Origin: Zingiber officinale
Taxonomy: Eukaryota > Streptophyta > Magnoliopsida > Zingiberales > Zingiberaceae
DNA length: 64,000 nt
NCBI RefSeq assembly: GCF_018446385.1
Contig: NC_055990.1
Location: forward strand, 22,377,558-22,441,557
Reading direction: 5' to 3'
Shown here: positions 1-12,417 of the stretch, piece by piece
Numbering within the stretch: the stretch's first letter is position 1
How the letters are laid out: each line of letters begins with the position of its first letter
Notes under the pieces: model-generated
What the model was told of the DNA's origin: nothing
What the model saw: the letters and a program-made list of their open reading frames with translations, nothing else
The model's database searches: none
Made by a program: the position numbers and the translations under genes

Positions 1-1007
1 GGTTAAGTTAGATTCGACTCCTAGAAATCTTAACACCATAAAATTGAACCAAAGTTTATGATTGCTTTGTATCATGTGTAGGTTTGGATCTTAGGGATTT
101 TGGATGTTGGGTCTAGTTAATCATATATTTCTTCTATGCTCTTCATTATGATAATTTAATAAGTCACATGTTATTTTTATTCTACTTATATTTATGTTGA
201 TTTAATGTGCTTTCTAATAAGATGACTTAGATAATCATATGTTAAAATTTTATGCTTATGTTTCTTTTGGTTTTATCATGATAACATAATAAGTCATGTG
301 TTAATCTTTTTATGTAACTTGGACTTGTTCTAGCTATGCCTATGTTTCATGTGCTAAGTTGTAATGGTATGGTGACCTTTCACCTAGCCTTTTTAATGGA
401 TGACTTTTCATCTAGCCGTGACCTGTCACCTAGCCTTTTTAATTAATGACCCTTTATCTACTTGTAACTTTCATTTAGCCATGATCTTCCACTTAGCCTT
501 TTTAATGAATGACCCTCCATCTACTTGTAACTTTCATCTAGCCATGACCTTTCACCTAGCCTTTTTAATGAATGACCCTCCATCTAGCCATCTCTTCATA
601 TGCCTTAGCCACCCCTTCATACCTATAAATGGCCAATACATTGTCTTCCAAATGGACACTTAAACCTTTGTGCATGTTTCTACACAAGTTCCGAGCCCAA
701 GTTCCGATTAACAAGTGCAAGTTCAAGTTCCGTAAAGTTTCTGTCCAAAATCGAAGAAGTTTCTGACTAGGTAAGTGGGCTTTTCGTTTCGAGTGTAGCT
801 ACGGAATATGTTTGCATTTCATCATTTTGTATTACAAATTCATTTCTTTTTATTCCAAGATGCACTATTATGACTCAAGTTAGATATGGTAAAGGGAATT
901 TCTGAAAATATGATAAGATATGACAAGTTATGGCCCTGATGCAATGAGTAATAATAATTGATATATGGCTCTGATGCGGTGGGTAATAATAACTGATATA
1001 TGGCTTC
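1..1007. mobile_element. left part of an older LTR-type repeat split by the Copia insertion
   Basis: No gene is seen. The stretch is AT-rich and holds a 63-bp minisatellite (373-590). From about 891 a unit of roughly 115-120 bp begins, with phrases such as aaagggaatttc, gataagatatgac and gggtaataata. The unit is interrupted at 1007 and resumes at 10385; a second copy lies at about 10426-10530. Removing the Copia element and one copy of its 5-bp duplication rejoins the unit cleanly. The sequence ending at 11058 resembles a Gypsy 3' LTR end, so I infer that this stretch belongs to that LTR. Its start was not found and may lie outside the window. Confidence 0.45.
373..590 (+). repeat. 63-bp minisatellite, about 3.5 units
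   Basis: Units begin near 373 (a shorter 46-bp one), 419, 482 and 545. Each reads like tgacctttcacctagcc followed by tttttaatgaatgaccc and a ctacttgtaactttcat segment. The internal units are 63 bp (21 codons), so the array stays open and yields a repetitive 87-residue peptide at 400-663. I regard that peptide as a by-product, not a gene. Confidence 0.85.
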
Positions 1008-3432
1008 TGTTGGTTGCTACTCGGAAAACCTATAGGTTCCACTGTACAAAAATTTTGTACAAAGGTCTGAACCTTTTCCTAGCTACCATGTGTTCTTTTA
1101 AATTAAATTTTGGATTGCCTGCGGAACTTAACACGTTTGATCCAAAACTTAATCTATTTGTTCTTTTAGATTTGACTTGGATCTCCTGCGGAACTTAACA
1201 CGTTCGACCCAAGTCTCCTTAAGTTATTAATTCCATTAAATATTAATTTTCATAAAAGGTTCCCAGTACTGATGTGGCGAGGCACATGGCCTTCTTGGAT
1301 ATGGGAGCAACCACCACCGACTAGACAAAACCTTTAATAGAAAGCTAATATTTAATTTCCTAAAATAACTTTAGGTTAACCAAAGAGAGCAATCAAATCA
1401 CAAGGAAAAGAAAGAAACAAAAGAACACAACTTCGAAAAAACATATTCGAAATTCTAGAACGTAAGCCTCTTGTATTTGGTATTATTTCCATAAATAACT
1501 AGCATGATGCGGAAATAGAAATTACTAGTTATACCTTGTAGAAAAACCTCTTGATCTTCTACCGTATTCCTCTTCTAACCTCAGACGTTGTGTGGGCAAC
1601 GATCTTCCGAGACGAGAAACCACCAACCACCAACCACCTTCTTCTCCTCCAAGCAAGGTTCGGCCACAAAGGAAGAACTTTACCAAAGAAGAAAATCAAA
1701 ATACTAACCAAGCTCCAAGAGATGCTAGCTTTCTCTCCTTCTTCTTCTTCTTCTCCAAGTAGTATCCGGCCACCACAAGAACTCCTAGAAAGATGAATTA
1801 TTCGGCCACCACAAGAGGAAGAGAGGGAGAGGGTAATGGCCGGCCACAACACCAAGGAAAAAGGGAGAGAAAACAATAGAGGTTGTATCTTGTGAAGGCA
1901 CCCTCACCCCTTCTTTTATATTCCTTGGCCTAGGCAAATTAGGAAATTTAATTACAATAAAATTTCCTTAATTTCCTTGACATGATTTAATTGAGAAAAA
2001 TTAAATAAAATTTCCCAATTTAATCTCTAATGGCTGGCCACTTCTAGAGGAAATAAATTAGACAAGTTTTAATCAACAAATTAAAACTTCCTAATTTGTT
2101 TCCGGAAATTTTAAAATAAAATTTCTCTTTAAAAATCTCTTCATGGTTGATAAAGGAAATTTCTATAATTTTAATTTTATCAACATGTGGATAATTTTTA
2201 AAGAGAAAATAAAATAACTCATCAATCTACAAATAAGGAAAGAGATCTAATCTCTTTCTTTAATCTTTTGTAGATCTTTTACAAGAGAGATATTTTAATT
2301 TTAATTCTCTTTAAAAAATTATTTGTTCCACATAATAAAAACTAAAATTAAAATCCCTTTTTAATTTAATTTGGCCGGCCCCACTAGCTTGGGTTCAAGC
2401 TAGGGCCGGCCACCCAATAATATACCTAGGCCGACCCTAGCTTGGTTCCCAAGCTAGCTTGGCCGGCCCCTTATTAGTGGGTATAGAAGGTGGGTATAGG
2501 TGGGTATAAAACTTCTACAAATAAGAGGCTACGATAGGGACCGAGAGGAGGAATTGATTTTGGTCTCCCGATAAAATTAAGCATCCCGTGTTCGCCCCGA
2601 ACACACAACTTAATTTTATCAATGATAATTCATTCCACTAGAGAATTATCATTGAACTACCGCACCAATCCCAAATTACATTTTTGGGCTCCTTCTTATT
2701 ATGAGTGTGTTAGTCTCCCTGTGTTTAAGATATCAAATGTCCACTAATTAAGTGAGTTACTGACAACTCATTTAATTAATATCTAAGTCCAAGAGTAGTA
2801 CCACTCAACCTTATTATCATGTCGGACTAAGTCCACCTGCAGGATTTAACATGACAATCTTTATGAGCTCCTCTTGAGGACATTATCAACCTAGTATCTC
2901 TAGGACACAGTTTCCTTCTATAATCAACAACACACACTATAAGTGATACCATTTCCCAACTTATCGGGTTTATTGATTCAACGAACTAAATCTCACCCAT
3001 TGATAAATTAAAGAAATAAATATCAAATATATGTGCTTGTTATTACATTAGGATTAAGAGCACACATTTCCATAATAACCGAGGTCTTTGTTTCTTTATA
3101 AAGTCAGTATAAAAGAAACGACCTCAGATGGTCCTACTCAATACACTCTGAGTGTACTAGTGTAATTATATAGTCAAGATAAACTAATACCTAATTACAC
3201 TACGACCTTCCAATGGTTTGTTCCTTTCCATCATGGTCGTGAGCTACTGTTTATAATTTATAAGCTACTGATAACATGATCTTCTATGTGTGACACCACA
3301 CACCATGTCATCTACAATATAAATTAATTGAACAACTACATTTATCATAAATGTAGACATTCGACCAATGCGATTCTTATTTCTAGATAAATGTTTATAC
3401 CAAAAGCTAGGCTTTTAGTATACACTCCAACA
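1008..3432 (-). repeat. 3' LTR of the Copia element
   Basis: 2,425 bp, about 99% identical by eye to the copy at 7966-10384. Its 6 bp excess comes mainly from one additional 7-bp unit in an accaaccacc run near 1625. Small open frames such as 965-1198, 1551-1796 and 1559-1876 recur at matching positions in the other LTR. They come from low-complexity sequence and are not genes. Confidence 0.92.
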
Positions 3433-3441
3433 ATCTCCCAC
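3433..3441 (-). other. polypurine tract of the Copia element
   Basis: The minus strand reads GTGGGAGAT immediately before the 3' LTR, the plus-strand priming site for reverse transcription. Its place next to the LTR supports the element boundaries. Confidence 0.85.
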
Positions 3442-3869
3442 TTATACTAAAAGACTAAGCTGCTATATCTGCTGCCATACATCTGATTCCTAACCCTTCA
3501 ACATGCCCATCAAAAGCTCTTGCCTTAAGGACCTCAGTGGAAGGATCAATAGGTCATCACCTGATGCAATCTAGGCGGCAACAACTTCTCCTCGTTTATA
3601 CGATTTCTCGTATTGGGTGGTACTTGCGCTCTATTGTGTTTACTTGCCTTATAGGCTTATGGTTTCTTCGAGTTTGCTACTGCACCAACATTATTACAAT
3701 AAATTGTAATAATCTTTGGACAAACTAGAAATCATATCTAAGTCTATCTTGAGGTTATTGAGTCATACAGCTTTTAATGGCTACCTCAGAGGCTTGCCAT
3801 ATACTAAGCTTTTATGGTGGAGTCCAGAAAAACACCTATGCTTATCACTCTTCCATAGTTATGACTTTA

Positions 3870-6430
3870 CCTCCTAAAATAAACACAAAAACCCTGAGGT
3901 TGACTTATTATTGTCCCTATCCGATTGGAGGTCAAAATCCATACAACCCATAGGAACCAAATTAACTGCCTTGTAAGCTAGCATATAATCTTTAGTGCCT
4001 CTAAGGTACTTTAATATATACTTTACTGCAGTCCAATGTCCTTGTCTAGGGTTACTTTGATATCTGCTAACTATGCTCTTAGCAAAACAGATTTCTGATC
4101 TCGTGCATAGCATACATTAGGTTGTCTAACTGCCGAAGCATAAAGAACTGCCTACATGTCCTCAATCTCCTTTAATGTCATCGGAGACATCTCTTTAGAT
4201 AAAGACACTCTATGCTTAAAAGGTAAGAAACCTTTTGAGGAGTTTTGCATGCTTAAAACGAGCAAGGATTTTTTCGATGTATCAAGCTTGGAATAAATAT
4301 ATTTTTTCTTGTGATCCCTTATTACTTTGATCTTAAAAATATATACATTCTCCCAAGTCCTTTATATCAAATTATTTGGACAACCATACCCCTACTTTTG
4401 ACAACATTTTGATATTGTTTCCAACTACCAAAAATGTTATCTACGTATAGTACAAGAAATACCACCACGTTTCCATCACATCTTTTGTATACACAAAACT
4501 TTATCCGTTTACTTAATAAATCCATAGATGTGGATTACTTTGATAAACTGGATGTTCCAAGACCTTGAACCTTTGTATCAGTCCATAGACTGATTGAGCT
4601 TGCACACAAGATGCTCTTAGCACTTTGCAATGAACCCTTCTGGTTGCTTTATATGGATGCTTTCTTCAAGACTTCTATTAAGGAATGCTGTCTTGACATC
4701 CACTTGCCAAATAGATAAAAGAATCCGGATAGACTTAAGCATGGCTACCAGTGAAAAAGGTTTCAGGCCTTGCTTTGAAGGTTTCTACCTTCCTGTCTAT
4801 CCCTCTTTTTCTATTATAGACCTTTTACACCCAAAAGCTTTTACACCACTTGGTGGTTCTACAAGCTTCCAGATTTTATTAGAATACATATATTCTAATT
4901 CTATTATTCATTACTCTTTGCCAAGATGCTTCATATTTATCTTGGAGTGTTTCGTCATATGTCCGGAGATCAGGTTCATGTCCTTCAGGGATCGAGTTCA
5001 AAAACTCTCCCAAAACATGAATCTTTTAAGGTTGCTTAACAACCCTCCCACTACGACAAGGCATTTTCTGCAATTGTGTATCTTTTGTGATACGTGTTGC
5101 AGTTTTCTTGTGGTATCTCATCTTGTACAGTTGGTACTAGATTAGACATGTCTTTTATTATTTTCTTAAGAACAAATTTACTTATGAGCACGTGGTTCAT
5201 TATATAGTCCTTTTCTAAAAATCAGTCATTGATGTTATCAATGACCTTCTGATTTTTAAGACTATAAACCTACTTTTGTTTATCTAGGATAACTTACAAA
5301 CAAGTGAACTCCTATCCAACTTATCATTATCTCTCTTTAACATATATGTTGGATTACCTGAATCCGAATATGCTTCAAAATAGGCTTACACCTATTCAGC
5401 AATTCTATATGAGTAGAGAGTTATGACTTGGAAGACACTATGTTCGATCACTTTCATTTTCAGAGTTTATCCTTAAAACAAATTTGATAATTTTCTGAAT
5501 AACTCATCATCTATCTAATTATTCCATAAGAGTTCTTTACCTTCTTTCTACTACACCATTCTGTTGGGGTGTACCAGATGCAGTTAGTTGGGATTGAAAT
5601 CAACTTCTGATAAGTGACTCCTAAAATCTCTCAAGAGGTACTTGCCACTACGATCTTCCATAGTGACTTTTTACTTTATTCCTCCACATCAACCTTGTAC
5701 TCTTTGAACTAATCAAAGTACTTAGTCTTGCGGTACATTAAGTAAATTTAGATGTATCTTGAATAGTTGTCTATAAATTAGACAAAATATTCAATACTAC
5801 CTCTTGTCTGGATAGTCATAGGATCACACAAATCAGAATGAACCGATTTCAACATATCTTTGACTCCATACCCCTTGGACTTAAAAGCTTCTTGGTTATT
5901 TTTCTTCCAAGTAAGACTCGCAGGTTGAAAAGATTTCCACTACCAATGAATCCAAAAGTTCATCAGCTACCAATGAATCCTACTCAAGTATAACCTAGCT
6001 TTATATGCCAAAGATATAATTGGTTCATTTCCGAAGGTTGCTTTCTCTTAAAATTAGAAGATGTGTTACTAATTTCCATTTGTTGCATCGTGGGAGTTAT
6101 TGGATTATAAATTGTCAACCATCATACCAGAATAGATAACTTTCCTATTTTTCTTGATAACAACTTTGTTATCAAAATAGACACAATATCTATAATAGTT
6201 TAGAAACTGAAATCAGGTTCTTTCTAAACTTGGTACGTAAAGACAATTACTTAAAATCCATATTTTATTCTTATCAAAGGATAAACATCTCCCACTGCAA
6301 CAGCTACCACTTTTACAGTAGTGCCCATGTGGACGGTGATTTACCTTTCATTTAGTTGTCGGGTTTCCTGGAACCCTGCAATGAATTGCAGACATGATTA
6401 ATGGTATCTTGTATCTACACTCCAGGTTCT
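3870..6430 (-). pseudogene. decayed Copia pol (protease, integrase, RT, RNase H)
   Basis: In minus-strand order: a protease-like patch near 6360-6420, where the expected DTG reads D-T-R and a stop follows. Next is the integrase signature GTPQQNG with a following E-R-R (5541-5582), with a stop directly after it. The RT core near 4436-4447 reads YVDN instead of YVDD. An RNase H segment (3874-4113) is the longest open piece at 79 residues and contains YQSNP, ILKYLRGT and KSTSGF. Several stops and frameshifts separate these patches. The YVDD change hits a catalytic aspartate, so the copy cannot encode working RT. Gag, expected at about 6450-7900, was not recognised with confidence. Confidence 0.88.
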
Positions 6431-6833
6431 GGTAGATAACACCACTGGACATGTTTCAACTAATGAATTAAATACATCTAAATTGTTCTTAGTTCTAAGA
6501 AGACAGTCTACCTTAATGTCCAAGCCCTATTTCCAATCATTACAATTGGGACTAATAAGTCTTTTTCTATAGTATGACTACTAGGGATTGACAAACATCC
6601 TAAGAATCACAAAAATATTTGGTCAAGATCAACTCCTTAAAATCTCCATGAATTTTGTGTATACAAAATCGAAGAGGAGATTTTATTCATTAATTTTATT
6701 ATCTCGTCAACTTTACTTTATGACGAATAAAATTAATAGTTGATCTGTCTTTGATCAAATATTTGGTCAAAACTCTTTGAATTTAAAATAAAATATTGAT
6801 TCCTCAAACAATATTATTTAAATTCACCAACAC

Positions 6834-7077
6834 CTCAAACACCGTGAATTTTGCATGCCACGTTAGTGTGGACGTATACAAATTCAACATTTGTAAAAGG
6901 AGGGTTTTACCCATTAACTATCTTGTCAACGTATCTTTATGACAAATAAAATTATCTCAAACACCGTTAATTTTGTATGCCACGTTAGTGTGGACGTATA
7001 CAAAATCAATCATTTGTAAGAGGGGTTTTAACCCTTTAATTTTATTATCTTGTCAACCTAGTTTTATGACAATTTAG
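6834..7077. repeat. 122-bp tandem duplication inside the Copia element
   Basis: Two adjacent copies, 6834-6955 and 6956-7077, share ctcaaacaccg, the phrase gccacgttagtgtggacg and a shared ending near ttatgaca. A weaker partial copy precedes them at about 6640-6730. The duplication lies between the pol remnant and the 5' LTR, where gag would be expected. Confidence 0.8.
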
Positions 7078-7950
7078 TTGGTTTCATTTGGTCACACAAA
7101 TAATAGCAGTGACTCCGATGGGGAGGATACTATTAGATGTGTCTAAGTGTATACCATTACTTGACACTAAGTCCATTAATAAGATTATGCCCCTTCCGTT
7201 GGGGAAGATCACACGCTCTTAATTAACTTCCTATAGTCATCCAAAAATAGAAATCTGTTCTAGTGATCCACAAACAAGCTCATCCGTTATGGAGGAAGGC
7301 ACTCAGAGCCAACGCGCAAGCTTGTTTGCATCACTTACAAACCAGTAATGGAGACCATGGGATTTATTTAAAAATCCCTCTCCCACTTAGTTATTTATAA
7401 GCGAGGAATTTTAACTATGCTAGCCTACTAGTCATGTATACTAACATGCACACACAATATAAAAGCAATAAATAGAAAATCTAATTTTCAACTATTATGG
7501 CTTTTATCTCTAGTTGTCCTCCGTGTGTTGTCATCCCAAGCTGCTGCCATATTTGGCCACCGCCACCGGGTCTAGCTGTCGCATCCATCTTGCTCCTAGT
7601 TCCGCTGCGCCTCTGGTCCTTAGAAGGTTCCACGCTTTGCAAGATTCGATCAGTGACATAAATAGAATTTTACATTTTGATCCTATATTCCATAAAAGGA
7701 ATGTACATGTATCTAGATCAAAAATAAAATCCTAATAAAACTAAACACAGCTCCTGCTATATTACAATCATGCACACACGGATAAATGCCCTTGACATGT
7801 CCAAGGGTCCAATCACACACATAATAACTAAAAGCCATAATAGTTGGATCCTGCATCCACAAAGTTAGCACATCCTACTATTAACCTGCCTAAATTATGT
7901 ATGACATGTGCATAATTAAACTAATACCAAATACACAGAGGCAAAACCCT

Positions 7951-7963
7951 AGCTCTGATACCA
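7951..7963 (-). other. primer-binding site of the Copia element
   Basis: The minus strand reads TGGTATCAGAGCT directly inside the 5' LTR, separated from it by two bases. This matches the initiator methionine tRNA primer-binding site usual in plant Copia elements. Confidence 0.92.
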
Positions 7964-7965
7964 AT

Positions 7966-10384
7966 TGTTGGTTGCTACTCGGAAAACCTATAGGTTCCAC
8001 TGTACAAAAATTTTGTACAAAGGTCTGAACCTTTTCCTAGCTACCATGTGTTCTTTTAAATTAAATTTTGGATCGCCTGCGGAACTTAACACGTTTGATC
8101 CAAAACTTAATCTATTTGTTCTTTTAGGTTTTGACTTGGATCTCCTGCGGAACTTAACACGTTCGACCCAAGTCTCCTTAAGTTATTAATTCCATTAAAT
8201 ATTAATTTCCATAAAAGGTTCCCAGTACTGACGTGGCGAGGCACATGACCTTCTTGGATATGGGAGCAACCACCACCGACTAGACAAAACCTTTAATAGA
8301 AAGCTAATATTTAATTTCCTAAAATAACTTTAGGTTAACCAAAGAGAGCAATCAAATCACAAGGAAAAGAAAGAAACAAAAGAACACAACTTTGAAAAAC
8401 ATATTTGAAATTCTAGAACGTAAGCCTCTTGTATTTGGTATTATTTCCATAAATAACTAGCATGATGCGGAAATAGAAATTACTAGTTATACCTTGTAGA
8501 AAAACCTCTTGATCTTCTACCGTATTCCTCTTCTAACCTCAGACGTTGTGTGGGCAACGATCTTCCGAGACGAGAAACCACCAACCACCTTCTTCTCCTC
8601 CAAGCAAGGTTCGGCCACAAAGGAAGAACTTTACCAAAGAAGAAAATCAAAATACTAACCAAGCTCCAAGAGATGCTAGCTTTCTCTCCTTCTTCTTCTT
8701 CTTCTCCAAGTAGTATCCGGCCACCACAAGAACTCCAAGAAAGATGAAGTATTCGGCCACCACAAGAGGAAGAGAGGGAGAGGGTAATGGCCGGCCACAA
8801 CACCAAGGAAAAAGGGAGAGAAAACAATAGAGGTTGTATCTTGTGAAGGCACCCTCACCCCTTCTTTTATATTCCTTGGCCTAGGCAAATTAGGAAATTT
8901 AATTACAATAAAATTTCCTTAATTTCCTTGACATGATTTAATTGAGAAAAATTAAATAAAATTTCCCAATTTAATCTCTAATGGCCGGCCACTTCTAGAG
9001 GAAATAAATTAGACAAGTTTTAATCAACAAATTAAAACTTCCTAATTTGTTTCCGGAAATTTTAAAAATAAAATTTCTCTTTAAAAATCTCTTCATGGTT
9101 GATAAAGGAAATTTCTATAATTTTAATTTTATCAACATGTGGATAATTTTTAAAGAGAAAATAAAATAACTCATCAATCTACAAATAAGGAAAGAGATCT
9201 AATCTCTTTCTTTAATCTTTTGTAGATCTTTTACAAGAGAGATATTTTAATTTTAATTCTCTTTAAAAAATTATTTCTTCCACATAATAAAAACTAAAAT
9301 TAAAATCCCTTTTTAATTTAATTTGGCCGGCCCCACTAGCTTGGGTTCAAGCTAGGGCCGACCACCCAATAATATACCTAGGCCGGCCCTAGCTTGGTTC
9401 CCAAGCTAGCTTGGCCGGCCCCTTATTAGTGGGTATAGAAGGTGGGTATAGGTGGGTATAAAACTTCTACAAATAAGAGGCTACGATAGGGACCGAGAGG
9501 AGGAATTGATTTTGGTCTCCCGATAAAATTAAGCATCCCGTGTTCGCCCCGAACACACAACTTAATTTTATCAATGATAATTCATTCAACTAGAGAATTA
9601 TCATTGAACTACCACACCAATCCCAAATTACATTTTTGGGCTCCTTCTTATTATGAGTGTGTTAGTCTCCCTGTGTTTAAGATATCAAATGTCCACTAAT
9701 TAAGTGAGTTACTGACAACTCATTTAATTAATATCTAAGTCCAAGAGTAGTACCACTCAACCTTATTATCATGTCGGACTAAGTCCACCTGCAGGATTTA
9801 ACATGACAATCTTTATGAGCTCCTCTTGAGGACATTATCAACCTAGTATCTCTAGGACACAGTTTCCTTCTATAATCAACAACACACACTATAAGTGATA
9901 CCATTTCCCAACTTATCGGGTTTATTGATTCAACGAACTAAATCTCACCCATTGATAAATTAAAGAAATAAATATCAAATATATGTGCTTGTTATTACAT
10001 TAGGATTAAGAGCACACATTTCCATAATAACCGAGGTCTTTGTTTCTTTATAAAGTCAGTATAAAAGAAATGACCTCAAATTGTCCTACTCAATACACTC
10101 TGAGTGTACTAGTGTAATTATATAGTCAAGATAAACTAATACCTAATTACACTACGACCTTCCAATGGTTTGTTCCTTTCCATCATGGTCGTGAGCTACT
10201 GTTTATAATTTATAAGCTACTGATAACATGATCTTCTGTGTGTGACACCACACACCATGTCATCTACAATATAAATTAATTGAACAACTACATTTATCAT
10301 AAATGTAGACATTCGACCAATGTGATTCTTATTTCTAGATAAATGTTTATACCAAAAGCTAGGCTTTTAGTATACACTCCAACA
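7966..10384 (-). repeat. 5' LTR of the Copia element
   Basis: 2,419 bp, TG...CA ended, and upstream in the element's minus-strand orientation. A TATA-like TATAAAAG lies on the minus strand at 8864-8871, followed by a purine-rich GAAGGGG stretch. This puts about 1.5 kb of U3 upstream and about 0.9 kb of R-U5 downstream. The region 9325-9425 carries several GGCCGGCC-type palindromes, and 9522-9605 carries consecutive inverted repeats matching those of the other LTR at 2570-2653. Confidence 0.92.
8864..8871 (-). promoter_or_regulatory. TATA-like box in the Copia 5' LTR
   Basis: The minus strand reads TATAAAAG, the best TATA candidate in the LTR. It is conserved in the other LTR near 1913-1920. 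Transcription would start about 30 bp further along the minus strand. The assignment is by consensus only. Confidence 0.45.
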
Positions 10385-11058
10385 GCTTCACCCCTTAAAG
10401 AAATTATATATAGGGGACTGATCGGCAAAGGGAATTTCCGAAAATATGATAAGATATGACCCTGATGCGTTGGGTAATAATAACCAATATTTGGTCTCAC
10501 CCCTTAAAGGAATTACATATAGGGACTGATCAATAATACCATGGAAAACAAGATGATTAACAGTGCTATGTTTTCGATTAAGTTATATTTCTATTTTCGA
10601 TTAAGTTATGTCTATGTCACGAATTCTGAATGTCTTGCTAAAAGTATATGTTTTCGATTAAGTTATGTTTCGTCATGTTTCATGAAATATATTTTTGTCA
10701 TGAATTCTGAATGTCTTGCTATGTATTGTATTCTATCATGCTATGTTCGATCGATCCCACTTACTGAGTGTTTTCCCAAGCACTCACGCCCCTTACTCCC
10801 ATCCCCAAATAAAGATGAGGAACAAGTCGGAAAGGAGGAGCAAGAGATGTTTTGGGACTGATAATCAAGCCGTGTCCAAGTGATTCGTCCTTTTAGTTTA
10901 TGTTAACTTTATTTGTACGCTTTTACTTTTGGATTGTAAAGACAATATTTTCGTTATATTATTACTGGTTTGATATGCACTTTATGAGACTTGTTGTTTT
11001 CGAGTATTTATATTGGCGAGAAACGCCGGTGTCACGTGCCTAGGTCACGGGGCGTGAC
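10385..11058 (+). mobile_element. right part of the older LTR, ending ...GGGGCGTGACA
   Basis: After the TSD the interrupted tandem unit resumes and repeats once (about 10426-10530). An AT-rich stretch follows with repeated ttttcgattaagttatg and cgaattctgaatgtcttgc phrases. The last 60 bp (gaaacgccggtgtcacg, then tcacggggcgtgaca) resemble the 3' ends of plant Gypsy chromovirus LTRs. That resemblance is from memory of the family and is not proven here. No gene is seen; the 106-residue open frame at 10541-10861 looks like LTR sequence. Confidence 0.45.
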
Positions 11059-12417
11059 ACCGAGACCCTTGGAACTGAATCCCACCCCACCGAGGCAACT
11101 ACAGGAGAGAGAGCTCCCTCTCCATCTCCCGAGCAGCGTTTGCGCCTTCAGCGCAAAAGGCGACGCGTTACTCCGTCAATCCAGTCTTCACCACAGAGGC
11201 TACCTGAGTCTCTGGCTTCCTCCAAAGCCAAAACTCCCGCCCGGGTGAACGCTCCCCCGACAACAGAGGTTGTGACCTCTTCTCTTGTTCCCGTCTTCGT
11301 CCTGGAGAAGACCAACTCCCAAGCAGGAGACCAGCCCGGGGCTTCCGCACCTTCCGCTTCCACTTAGGCACCTGCTTCTTCCCGTCCCAAGGAGCGCCTC
11401 AAGAGCAGGTATGCCTTCACCTCCTCCTTCCAGCTGCCGCCTCTACAAGTGTTGGGCCACATTCCTTCAGACAGCACCTCTTCCCACTATGGTCAGGTGC
11501 AACTCCACGGGGCTCTGGCCGACTCATAGAAAATCGTTGTCGACCAAGTTTTAGGAGGCCCATAACTGGAGTTGGCTGACCTGTTCTCGCAACGGCTAGT
11601 ATCGGTGAGATAATGCTAATCCTCCCCTGCTCTCGATAGACTTGTGTCATGGGTCTTAGCCTATCGCAGTACGTGGCTGGTCTGCAGCGGGAGAACGAGA
11701 TCTTGAGGGTTCGTCTCCAGGAGCTAGCATCTCCTATGACCGCCAACCGCATTTTTGACCTAACCACTACCGACAACCCGATCCAATCCTATTTGCAAAT
11801 CGTGGAGGAAAAGACCCAAGCTGCTAGAGGCTTGGCTCATATGGAGTCAGAGAAAGTACAGTCCTGCAAACTGCTCTGAAGACTAGCGAGTCCAAGTTTA
11901 AGTCTGAGGGACTACGGCATGCCCAGATCTTAGCCGATCTAGAAGAGAGGGAAGCAGAAGTGACTACCCTCTCTTCACGGCCGCAAGAGATTCAAAAGGC
12001 CCACAATGCTCTGGAGAGGGACCTTACAGCCAAGAAGATAGATCTGTCGGCTGGTGCTGATCGAGAAGCTGCCCTTCGAAAGCAGTGGGAGGCGTCTGAG
12101 GCTACTTTCAAGTCTCTGCGCGACGAACTCTCAGCGGCTAAGGCAGAGATCACGACCACCTGCTTAGAATTAATTGAGGCACATGCTAAAGCCCTCTAAG
12201 CTAGGGAAGAGCTGAAAAAATATCAAGAGGGCGAGAGCTCTCATTTGGCAACTCACAAGGCCGCCTACCTAGCCTCCAAGGAGTTCGGGGGCAAAGATAG
12301 GCAATCTTATCAATCGAATGATTTGCTATGGTGGCGCAGAGACCTTGCTACGGCTGTATGAGCAAGGCTTTTTTCGGCCATTTCCCCCGGATATCTTCTT
12401 GGACCGGCCCCTCCTTT
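11059..12417 (+). pseudogene. gypsy-type transposon ORF, C-terminal coiled-coil part, frameshifted
   Basis: The base composition changes sharply at 11059 to GC-rich, coding-like DNA. Pieces in shifting frames read as a low-complexity Pro/Ser region (11140-11367), then a segment with FTSSFQLPP and ALADLFSQRL-like words, then Glu/Lys/Ala-rich coiled coil (11649-11879 and 11960-12199). It ends with a short conserved block (MICYGGAETLLRLYEQGF) before a stop at about 12417. This layout matches the C-terminal half of plant proteins annotated 'putative gypsy type transposon' (Transposase_28 family). At least four frame breaks or stops show that it is dead. The N-terminal domain of the same family lies downstream at 13217, so this is a separate fragment or a rearranged copy. 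Confidence 0.5.

Larger units (their letters stand above)
1008..10384 (-). mobile_element. Ty1/Copia LTR retrotransposon, complete in structure, coding region decayed
   Basis: Two long direct repeats (1008-3432 and 7966-10384) begin TGTTGG and end CCAACA. They enclose 4.5 kb of internal DNA. The 5-bp sequence GCTTC flanks the whole element at 1003-1007 and 10385-10389, a clean target-site duplication. The primer-binding site (7951-7963) and polypurine tract (3433-3441) both read on the minus strand. On that strand the remnants run protease, integrase, reverse transcriptase, RNase H; integrase before RT is the Copia order. The two LTRs differ at about two dozen positions plus a few small indels by eye, roughly 1%, which means a recent insertion. 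The pol region carries many stops and frameshifts, so the element looks non-autonomous. The lineage is uncertain; 2.4 kb LTRs are long for Copia. Confidence 0.95.

Noticed and set aside
4630-5145. 171-codon plus-strand open frame
   Set aside because: It lies antisense over the Copia RT/integrase region, which is readable on the minus strand; it is a chance frame.
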